Assembly (NCBI GenBank): GCA_964460035.1
Contig: CAYWPG010000045.1
Location: forward strand, 1 to 29,892
Origin: CAYWPG01 sp964460035
GTDB taxonomy: Bacteria > Pseudomonadota > Gammaproteobacteria > Nitrococcales > AK92
Reading direction: 5' to 3'
DNA: 29,892 nucleotides
In this document: positions 1-5,875 of the stretch, piece after piece
Position numbering within the stretch: the first letter of the stretch is position 1
Layout: each line of letters starts with the position of its first letter
Position numbers and translations under genes: made by a program
The notes under the pieces: model-generated
What the model saw: only the letters and a program-made list of their open reading frames with translations
What the model was told of the DNA's origin: nothing
Database searches by the model: none

Positions 1-54
1 AGAGGCTACCGTTACGGCATCGATGTTGCGCCGGATCGAGCGGTCGCGGCCTAA
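1..54 (+). CDS. 3' end of an unidentified protein (partial)
   Basis: Reading from base 1 in frame 1 gives the 17-residue tail RGYRYGIDVAPDRAVAA followed by TAA at 52-54. It enters from the left edge, so no start, domain or function can be read. The other plus frame stays open to 274, but its translation is Arg/Pro-rich and looks like non-coding GC-rich sequence. The call rests only on the edge position and ordinary residue composition, so it is tentative. Confidence 0.3.
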   Translation, partial: RGYRYGIDVAPDRAVAA

Positions 55-192
55 CCACCTGGGCACCCCGAGCCCGAACCTCGCCCGCTTGCGCAAGCGC
101 CGTCAGCGCGTTGCCGACGAGCCGCACGGCAGCCTGCCCAGGCGGCGCGGCGGAACACGCTTGCGCTGCCGCGCTCAATGCCTTATCCGGTT

Positions 193-210
193 TGTAGGCA
201 AAAACCTACA
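193..210. promoter_or_regulatory. Inverted repeat TGTAGG-N6-CCTACA
   Basis: Perfect 6-bp arms, TGTAGG (193-198) and CCTACA (205-210), surround an A-rich spacer CAAAAA. It lies in an AT-rich pocket about 37 bp upstream of a possible sigma70-like promoter. That geometry would suit a dimeric regulator, but no family can be named. A short hairpin is the alternative. Confidence 0.3.
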
Positions 211-246
211 TAAAGAGTCGCCGATCACCTATAGAAAGTCGCGCTT

Positions 247-275
247 TTGGTGTGTTGTGATGCCCGTTTTATAGC
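247..275 (+). promoter_or_regulatory. Possible sigma70-type promoter
   Basis: TTGGTG (247-252) and TATAGC (270-275) are separated by 17 bp, each matching the consensus hexamer only partly. The start would fall near 282, just ahead of a Shine-Dalgarno GGAAGG at about 291-296 and the ATG at 303. The spacing is right, the hexamers are mediocre, and this is not proof of transcription. Confidence 0.28.
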
Positions 276-302
276 TAGGACGCCAACCTGGGAAGGGCGC
301 AG

Positions 303-500
303 ATGGATCTGGAACCGGCTCGGAGCACTGTCCAAGAACGATGGGCACGCACGCGTGCCGATTCGCTGCTGGCATTCAGCAACCGTCTTCTGTACCTGAT
401 GCTCGACGAACCGGCCAAGGCGCCGGCGAAGCGTCACAACAGCAGCGCTGGCTCGACCGCGGCGCGGCACCTCCGCGACGGCACGCGCCAGGCTAGCTGA
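303..500 (+). CDS. Possible small hypothetical protein (65 aa)
   Basis: A 65-residue frame begins with ATG preceded by GGAAGG at a 6-base spacing, with a candidate promoter upstream. The N-terminal 40 residues are helix-compatible, with a hydrophobic patch (SLLAFSNRLLYLML). The C-terminal 25 are Ala/Arg/Ser-rich and look disordered. No signal peptide, cysteine pair or known domain is visible. It converges on the reductase gene, with only 5 bases between the two stop codons. I do not recognise the family. The good ribosome site is the main argument for a real gene; GC-rich DNA makes chance frames of this length common. Confidence 0.4.
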   Translation: MDLEPARSTVQERWARTRADSLLAFSNRLLYLMLDEPAKAPAKRHNSSAGSTAARHLRDGTRQAS

Positions 501-505
501 CGGCC

Positions 506-1381
506 CTAATATGGCTCGGTTGCCACGAAGTAGCCGAGCCGAAGATAGGCCTGCTCCACCTTGCTCACCATCTCCGGACGGCCGCAGGCGTAGATCGCGG
601 TGTCTTCCGGTCCACAGTCAAACCGCCGCAAGATCGGATCGATCAGTGTCTCGACTCGCCCAGTAGCACCGTCCCAGCCGCTATTGCGGGGCTCCTGCGG
701 GCGACTGACCGTGGGGATGTAATAAAACGCCGAAGGGTTGGCCGCCGCCTGTTCGCTTAGAAACTCCGCATACCCCAGTTCATCGCGGTAGCTTGCGCCA
801 TGCAATACGATCGCCCTTTGCCCGGTCGCGATTCCGTGCTCCCGCAGCAAGCTCACATAAGGGCTGATACCGGTAACGGTGGCCACCATCACATGGTTGC
901 GAACGCGCGGCTGCAGGCGCAGCCCTGGTTTTATCCGGCTAACGGACACCGGAGGCAGCGGCGTGCTTCGCAACGCTCCGGCCATCTGTCCACCCGGATG
1001 CAGCTCTATAAAGAATTCCAACTCGTCATCCCGCGGCGCCGAGGCGAACGAGTACCGGCGCGCCACCGCACCCACCCTCACGCGCGCCGAATCTCCCGCC
1101 CTATAGGACAGCCCCGGCGGCCGAGGCAGACGCAGAATCACCAGATTCTCGCTCAGCCAGAACAGTTTCGCATCGTCGGCGGCCCCTTCATACGGAGAGA
1201 CCGCGGCGGGCGCCTCGCTGGCCGGCTCGAAGGCAGCCACCTCCAGCCGGGCTGCGGCACGGCGTGCGAAGTAGCGCAGCAATGCCGCCAACTCCGGATC
1301 GTCGATCTGTTCCAGACGCCGACGATAGCGCTCCACCGCTGCCGCTTCGCGCGCCGCCAGCCGCCGCCATCCGCTGCTCAC
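506..1381 (-). CDS. Ferredoxin/flavodoxin-NAD(P)H reductase-like flavoenzyme with ferritin-like N-terminal segment
   Basis: This 291-aa protein should move electrons between NAD(P)H and a flavin. Residues 70-160 form the FAD domain, with the flavin-binding RRYSFAS at 108-114 and a phosphate-binding stretch around GGQMAGALRST (130-140). Residues 162-291 form the nucleotide domain, with TVTGISPYVS (168-177) and YACGRPEM (264-271), ending in an aromatic residue (EPY), as bacterial ferredoxin-NADP reductases often do. Residues 1-52 are extra: two predicted helices that align without gaps to EncFtn residues 21-72 (Y19 with Y39, D28 with D48, L31 with L51), with most metal ligands replaced. No encapsulin targeting peptide is seen at the C-terminus. 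It starts with GTG 4 bases after the encapsulin stop, so the three genes are probably one transcript. Reduction of stored ferric iron is inference; an ordinary ferredoxin reductase is the alternative. Confidence 0.85.
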   Translation of the reverse strand: MSSGWRRLAAREAAAVERYRRRLEQIDDPELAALLRYFARRAAARLEVAAFEPASEAPAAVSPYEGAADDAKLFWLSENLVILRLPRPPGLSYRAGDSARVRVGAVARRYSFASAPRDDELEFFIELHPGGQMAGALRSTPLPPVSVSRIKPGLRLQPRVRNHVMVATVTGISPYVSLLREHGIATGQRAIVLHGASYRDELGYAEFLSEQAAANPSAFYYIPTVSRPQEPRNSGWDGATGRVETLIDPILRRFDCGPEDTAIYACGRPEMVSKVEQAYLRLGYFVATEPY

Positions 1382-1385
1382 GTGC

Positions 1386-2192
1386 TCAAGCCGTCTCCGT
1401 CAGCGTGCATACCGCCTTGGGCTCGTTGATCATGAGCACCAGGCTTTCGCTCACGAACAACTGGTGGTGGATACCGTCGTTACTGGAATAACCCGTCATC
1501 AGATCCTGCCCAATGACGATACGGCCAACGTGCGGATCCAACAGCACGGCCCCGTCGATCTGCGCCTTGTACACCCCCAGCTCGCACAAGCGTTTCAGGT
1601 GCTCGAGCTGCAGCATGTCCGTGCCTTCATAGCGGCGAAACAGATTGTTGTAGAGCTTGGGGGACAAAGCCAGGCCATACGGTCCCCGAAAGCCGCTGTC
1701 GTCCAGCCTGCTCACCGCCGCCAGCACATCGGTGAGCGCCTGCTCGACCTTGCTCCAATCACCGCAGCTCAGCTCGTGGCGCCCACGCACGGTCAGCAAG
1801 CCTTCCAGCCCGAAATCGGGCTGACCGTAGTACACGAACTCCTCTTCGCGTCGAGCAACGGCCTCGGCGGCATCCTCGGCCGGCGTCAGATCCAACGGTT
1901 GTCCCATTTCCAGATAACCGTGCAGCCGGCGCAAGCTCAGCCCGAAGCTCTTGCGCAGCATCGGCACGGCAATAGCGCGGCTGATCACGGCGCCAGCCTC
2001 GTCCGGCGCGGGCTGGCGGCAAAAGTCGTCGGCACCGATTTCTATGGACGTCAGACCCACGCCGTAAGGCCCTTCCACATCCAAGAAACGCCGTCCGGTG
2101 AGCAACTCGCGCGCGGCGCGCACCGCAGCGCTGTCGATCTCGTCCCAGATCTCGGCGGGAAACGGCGCACTGTGTCGGTTGAGATAGCTCAT
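1386..2192 (-). CDS. enc: Encapsulin nanocompartment shell protein (family 1)
   Basis: This HK97-fold protein self-assembles into an icosahedral protein shell that takes up cargo through a short C-terminal peptide. The length (268 aa, against about 265 in Thermotoga maritima) and family landmarks fit: MSYLNRHSAPFPAEIWDEID at the N-terminus, RFLDVEGPYG near residue 37, a basic/acidic E-loop region (LHGYLEMGQPLDLTPAED), and the C-terminal block IVIGQDLMTGY followed by LFVSESLVL. I chose ATG at 2192 over an in-frame GTG at 2198 because GGAAG lies 5 bases upstream of the ATG. That Shine-Dalgarno sits inside the end of the EncFtn gene, so translation is probably coupled. Where T. maritima has the flavin-stacking Trp87, this protein appears to have Arg (LSLRRLHGYL). 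Identification is firm. Confidence 0.97.
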   Translation of the reverse strand: MSYLNRHSAPFPAEIWDEIDSAAVRAARELLTGRRFLDVEGPYGVGLTSIEIGADDFCRQPAPDEAGAVISRAIAVPMLRKSFGLSLRRLHGYLEMGQPLDLTPAEDAAEAVARREEEFVYYGQPDFGLEGLLTVRGRHELSCGDWSKVEQALTDVLAAVSRLDDSGFRGPYGLALSPKLYNNLFRRYEGTDMLQLEHLKRLCELGVYKAQIDGAVLLDPHVGRIVIGQDLMTGYSSNDGIHHQLFVSESLVLMINEPKAVCTLTETA

Positions 2193-2194
2193 GA

Positions 2195-2581
2195 TCACTT
2201 CCGTTTCAGATCGCCGATGGTGAAACGACGCGTAACGTCATCGCGGGTGTGGCGGCTGCCGTTGGCGTTGCCCTTGGTGTCTTCCTCTTCGATATCGACG
2301 ATGCGCTCCTTGGTGAACAGATAGGTCTCCATGTGTTCGGCGAAGTCTTTGTTCCTGCGCCGCAGCCACTCCAGCACCATGCAGGCGTGCTCCATTTCCT
2401 CGCGCATGTTGTGCAGCAGGATTTCCTTCAACTCCTGGTCGGCGCAGGCATCCGCGCGCTGGCGATACCAGTCCACCGCCTCCAACTCTTCCTGCAAGGA
2501 AACAAGAGCCTGATGCATATGCCGGGTCTCGGTCGTCAAATCAGCAAGGGGTTCGTGATAGCTTTCGCTGCTACCGGCCAT
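2195..2581 (-). CDS. Encapsulated ferritin (EncFtn), encapsulin cargo
   Basis: EncFtn is a two-helix ferritin-like protein that forms an annular decamer inside the encapsulin shell, oxidises Fe(II) and passes iron to the lumen. All known ligand positions of the Rhodospirillum rubrum protein are present at the same numbers: E31, E32, E34, W38, Y39, E62 and H65 (QEELEAVDWYRQR and REEMEH). A polar linker (about 99-118) leads to the C-terminal targeting peptide RFTIGDLKRK, matching the LTVGSLK/R-type consensus. Length is 128 aa. The ATG follows AGGAG at a 6-base spacing. It is first in the operon and ends within a few bases of the shell start. The promoter probably lies in the gap shared with the VOC gene; I see no clear Fur-type box there. 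Confidence 0.96.
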   Translation of the reverse strand: MAGSSESYHEPLADLTTETRHMHQALVSLQEELEAVDWYRQRADACADQELKEILLHNMREEMEHACMVLEWLRRRNKDFAEHMETYLFTKERIVDIEEEDTKGNANGSRHTRDDVTRRFTIGDLKRK

Positions 2582-2855
2582 TGCGGACTCCTGAGTTCAT
2601 CGAATGGGAACAGGCGGCCGGCGCAGGAGACAGACGCGCGTATGCTCAACCGCCTAGGCGCCCCTGACCGGACCGCTGCAGGGCCGCGTGCGCCGGAGCC
2701 GCAACCGATCTGACAGAACGGACTACGGTTCGCGGGCACCGTTACGCACGCATGCAGAAGTACTGTCGGAGCACTAAAGGGGTTGTGGCGGTTCGCGCAC
2801 GCTTCAAGGCAAACCGCCCGGCAAGCCGGAATACAGCCGTACCGGAAGGGCGAGG
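2582..2855. other. Divergent intergenic region (EncFtn operon / VOC gene)
   Basis: These 274 bases separate two divergent starts and must hold any promoter for the encapsulin operon on the minus strand. I found no convincing -35/-10 pair and no Fur- or OxyR-like palindrome by eye. The minus-strand frame crossing it (2536-2868) overlaps both real genes and is rejected as a chance frame. Confidence 0.5.
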
Positions 2856-3218
2856 ATGAGCAAGACAAACGCTATTAAAACCATTAGCGCCATCACGTTG
2901 GCTATCACGGACATGGAGCGGTCGCTGCGCTTTTACCGCGAGCTGGGGTTAGAACCGGCTTACGGCGATGAAGCCAGTTCCTTCGCCAGCTTTCGAATCG
3001 GCGATGCCCATTTGAATCTGCTAGTGACCGCAGGCGCGCCCAGCGGATTCTGGGGGCGGATCATCTTTCATGTTGACGATGTGGATCGCCTGTACGCCCA
3101 AGCGGTAGGCGCCGGATTGCGGCCCGATACCGCGCCGGTAGACGCTCCCTGGAACGAGCGTTTTTTCCACATTCGCGACCCGGACGGTCACGAACTCAGT
3201 TTCGCCAAGCCGCTTTGA
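2856..3218 (+). CDS. VOC-superfamily (glyoxalase/bleomycin-resistance fold) protein
   Basis: This 120-aa protein has the paired beta-alpha-beta-beta-beta layout of vicinal-oxygen-chelate proteins. The first module starts at ISAITLAITDMERSLRFYRELG (residues 11-32), the second at IIFHVDDVDRLYAQAVGAG (about 69-87). It closes with the signature FFHIRDPDGHELSFA, whose Glu is a usual metal ligand. The second-module His (FHV) is another candidate, while the first module has no His at the usual place, so metal binding and catalysis are uncertain. The ATG follows GGAAGGG at a 5-base spacing. It stands alone, divergent from the encapsulin operon. The substrate is unknown; such proteins serve as glyoxalases, dioxygenases or antibiotic binders. 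Confidence 0.9.
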   Translation: MSKTNAIKTISAITLAITDMERSLRFYRELGLEPAYGDEASSFASFRIGDAHLNLLVTAGAPSGFWGRIIFHVDDVDRLYAQAVGAGLRPDTAPVDAPWNERFFHIRDPDGHELSFAKPL

Positions 3219-3314
3219 GCCCGCGGCATGGGTTTTCGCCGGCGTGCCCGCTGCGGAAGCGGCCTGCCGAGCTATCGAGAAGCGTGCAGGACAACGGCGC
3301 GACGGCACTTCGTA

Positions 3315-4688
3315 TCAATGCCTGCCCACCTGCAGGCACTGCTTCTCGCCCTTCAGATCCACCGTGTACAACTGCACCGGCCGCCGCCAGACCTTGTGCA
3401 CATAATGCAGCACGTGGCGCGCATGATTGGGCTCCAAGCCGCGGCCGTCGGTCACATGATCATGGCGCAGAACCAACGTGCCATCGTTTTGCAGCTCGTC
3501 GACGTTGACGCGCGGGGCGCCGAAGTTGTACTTGGGCGCGAGGATAGCCTCGTGAATCTCCTCCAGGCTGGATTCCTTCACGCGCACTTCGCCATCGCGG
3601 CTGGCCTGGTACACGAACAGATCCAAGTCGCGCGCCACCTCCCGCGTCAGATAGTTGCGGATGAAACCGAAGTCGTCCTCTTCCTTCATGATCTGCCGCG
3701 CGGCCTCCAGGCCCTGCTCGTCGACGATCCGCCCCCATAAGCTGAAGCCAAGGTGGTACGGATTGATAGCCAGCGCCACCTGTTTCTGACCCGCATAGGG
3801 GCGCACCACATCGGAATGCGTCTTCATCGCGTCCAGGTAGAGTTCGTCGGGAAGGAAATCGGCCTCGCGCAAGATGCGGGCGTGCCAGTAGCTGGCCCAG
3901 CCCTCGTTCATGATCTGGCAGTTGAATACCGGCTGAAAATAGTAGGACTCCTCGCGTACCGCCAGAAAAATGTCGCGCTCCCAGTCCTCCAGCTCCGGCC
4001 CGTAATGGGCGATGAACCACAGCAGGTCAGCCTCTGGACGCGGCGGGATCTTCAGCGGCACGGGGCTTCGCTGCGCGGGCTGCGGCGGCTCCTCTCCAGG
4101 CAGCGTGGAGAAGCGCTCGCGGAACGGATCTTCGGGCCCCTTCTTCGCCGCTGGCTGCTTGGTGCGCGGATAGGCGGGCCGGTTGAGCGGCTGCATGATG
4201 TCTATGTGCTGCTCTAGCGCAAGCGCTGCATCGAGCACCGCCTCAACCCGCTCGGGCCCGAAGTCTTCGATCGCCTGCTGAATTCGGTGCGCATGCGCCG
4301 CCGCCTGCTCGACGATGTGATAGCCGGCCTCGCGCTGACTGTTCACGAACAACAGATTGTTGTGGGAAAAGTCGGCGTGCCCCAAGACATGCGCGACCAC
4401 CAGCGAGTTTTCTTGCAGGCTGTTGTTGTTCACCAGATAAGCGCGGTTCGGGTTCCCGGGGAAAACCACTTCGAAGATGCGCGAATGGCCCATCCGGTGC
4501 TGCACCATCTGGTAGATCCAACGCACCCCGAACGACCAGTGCGGCATGCGCACGGGCAGCCCGTAGACGGCGACCTCCATCATGAAGCTAGGCGGCACCA
4601 GCTCGAACTCCACTGGGTAGTACTCCAGCCCCAGCTTGCGTCCCAGCTCCTCGATGCGCGGCACGTAATCGGCAAGATTCTGCTTCAT
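3315..4688 (-). CDS. spoVR: SpoVR family protein
   Basis: SpoVR (YcgB in E. coli) is a conserved protein of unknown biochemistry, named for a role in Bacillus spore cortex formation and co-inherited with PrkA and YhbH. The N-terminal block is diagnostic: YPVEFELVPP, MPHWSFGVRW, an NNSLQEN segment and VLGHADFSHNN. Later come CQIMNEGWASYWHARIL (about 264-280) and NPYHLGFSLW. The His/Glu-rich motifs (HWSFG, GHADF, NEGWASYWH) suggest a metal-dependent enzyme, but that is inference. The ATG at 4688 follows GGAGG at 7 bases and shares one base with the YhbH stop (TGATG), so translation is probably coupled. Length is 457 aa, slightly under the E. coli protein. Confidence 0.95.
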   Translation of the reverse strand: MKQNLADYVPRIEELGRKLGLEYYPVEFELVPPSFMMEVAVYGLPVRMPHWSFGVRWIYQMVQHRMGHSRIFEVVFPGNPNRAYLVNNNSLQENSLVVAHVLGHADFSHNNLLFVNSQREAGYHIVEQAAAHAHRIQQAIEDFGPERVEAVLDAALALEQHIDIMQPLNRPAYPRTKQPAAKKGPEDPFRERFSTLPGEEPPQPAQRSPVPLKIPPRPEADLLWFIAHYGPELEDWERDIFLAVREESYYFQPVFNCQIMNEGWASYWHARILREADFLPDELYLDAMKTHSDVVRPYAGQKQVALAINPYHLGFSLWGRIVDEQGLEAARQIMKEEDDFGFIRNYLTREVARDLDLFVYQASRDGEVRVKESSLEEIHEAILAPKYNFGAPRVNVDELQNDGTLVLRHDHVTDGRGLEPNHARHVLHYVHKVWRRPVQLYTVDLKGEKQCLQVGRH

Positions 4689-5857
4689 CAAGAGGCCTCC
4701 GCCTGATCCGTGAAGAACGCTTTAATCGCCGGCCAGATATCTTCCTCGCGCGCGATTGGATAACTGCCGGCCGGGGCTCCGCGACTGATCAAGGCATGGA
4801 ACAGCGCCGCCATCTCGGTGTTGAGTTGGCGCGCGCGCACGCTGGCTACTTCGGCGTAGCCGAGAAAGTTCATCTGCTCGGCCAGCCCGGCCAGCGCCAG
4901 ACGGGCCGGCTCGCGGTCGTCGAAAAAGTTCTCGCCATCGCCGGCATAGAACAGATAGCTGTTATAGCGGGCCGGGTCGAAGCGGTCTTTGACGATCTCT
5001 TGCGCCTTGCGCAAGGCTGAAGAAGCCTTGGTGCCGCCCTCGCCTTTGACTTGGAAGAACTCGGATTCGTCGAACTCCCACGCTTCCACCGTGTGTGCGA
5101 TGAACACGGTTTCGATCTGAGAGAACTGTCGCCGGATGCCCTGCAGCGCCCAGAAGAAGAAGCTTTTGGCGAGCTTGCGGCAAGAGTCATCCATGCTCGA
5201 GGACACATCGAGCAGAAAGAAGACCACGGCGCGCGTGGTGGGCTGCGGCCGCCGCACCAGCTGGCGGTAGCGCAGGTCTTCGTTGGTGAACGGCGTGGAC
5301 TCCTGCCCAGGCACCGCCCGGCGCTTGACGGCCTCCTTCACCGTGCGGCGCCTATCCAGGCGCGAGCGGGCACCGCGCTTATCCCAGCCCTCGCGCTTGT
5401 AATCGTCTACGTCGACCTCGCTGCCTTCGCGCGGCTTGAGGTTGGGAAGCCGCAGCTCTTCCCATAGCCAGTCGAGAATATCGTCGACCTTGAACTCGAG
5501 CAGAAACTGCGGTCCGCCTTCATCGTTACCGCCCTCGCCCTGGCCGCGGGCGCCGCGGTGTTGCCCCTGCCCAGGCATGAGCACGTCTCCGGGCGACACC
5601 TCGCCCTGCCCCGCCCCTTGCTCCTTGGCGGGCCTGAGCAGGCGGAAGCGGTAATGTTCCATCATCTTGAACGGAACCTGCACCGTGCGGTTGTCCGGCC
5701 GGCTGAGAATATCGGACTTGCCGACTAGATCCGGCAGTGCATCTCGCACTGCCTGACGGACCTTCTCGTTATGCCGCAGCCAATCGCGTGTGCCGCGTGA
5801 GAAGAGGTCGTACCAGCGGTTTCCGTGTTCGCCGGCGAGCGTGTCAGAAAGCGACAT
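4688..5857 (-). CDS. yhbH: YeaH/YhbH family (DUF444) von Willebrand-type protein
   Basis: This 389-aa protein is the middle member of the prkA-yhbH-spoVR set. The N-terminus (VRQAVRDALPDLVGKSDIL, about 33-51) and length are closer to Bacillus YhbH (about 390 aa) than to E. coli YeaH (about 427 aa). A Gly-rich low-complexity linker (about 80-115) leads to a von Willebrand A-like domain from about residue 205, with the metal-binding DVSSSM at 217-222 (D217, S219, S221). In this family the domain probably mediates Mg-dependent protein contacts. It lies 18 bases after the prkA stop and overlaps spoVR by one base. The ribosome site is weak, consistent with coupling to prkA. It may be a partner or substrate of the kinase; that is inferred from gene linkage. 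Confidence 0.94.
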   Translation of the reverse strand: MSLSDTLAGEHGNRWYDLFSRGTRDWLRHNEKVRQAVRDALPDLVGKSDILSRPDNRTVQVPFKMMEHYRFRLLRPAKEQGAGQGEVSPGDVLMPGQGQHRGARGQGEGGNDEGGPQFLLEFKVDDILDWLWEELRLPNLKPREGSEVDVDDYKREGWDKRGARSRLDRRRTVKEAVKRRAVPGQESTPFTNEDLRYRQLVRRPQPTTRAVVFFLLDVSSSMDDSCRKLAKSFFFWALQGIRRQFSQIETVFIAHTVEAWEFDESEFFQVKGEGGTKASSALRKAQEIVKDRFDPARYNSYLFYAGDGENFFDDREPARLALAGLAEQMNFLGYAEVASVRARQLNTEMAALFHALISRGAPAGSYPIAREEDIWPAIKAFFTDQAEAS

Positions 5858-5875
5858 AGCCAGCTACCCCGTGCG

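Noticed and set aside
23..274. 83-aa plus-strand frame
   Set aside because: Arg/Pro-rich, no ribosome site, overlaps the stop of the partial frame-1 gene; typical of GC-rich non-coding DNA.
800..1429. 209-aa plus-strand frame
   Set aside because: Antisense to the reductase and encapsulin genes, with His/Arg/Pro-rich shadow composition; the minus-strand proteins have clear motifs.
5436..5654. 72-aa plus-strand Ser/Pro-rich frame
   Set aside because: Antisense to the Gly-rich linker of YhbH; composition is a direct consequence of the opposite strand.
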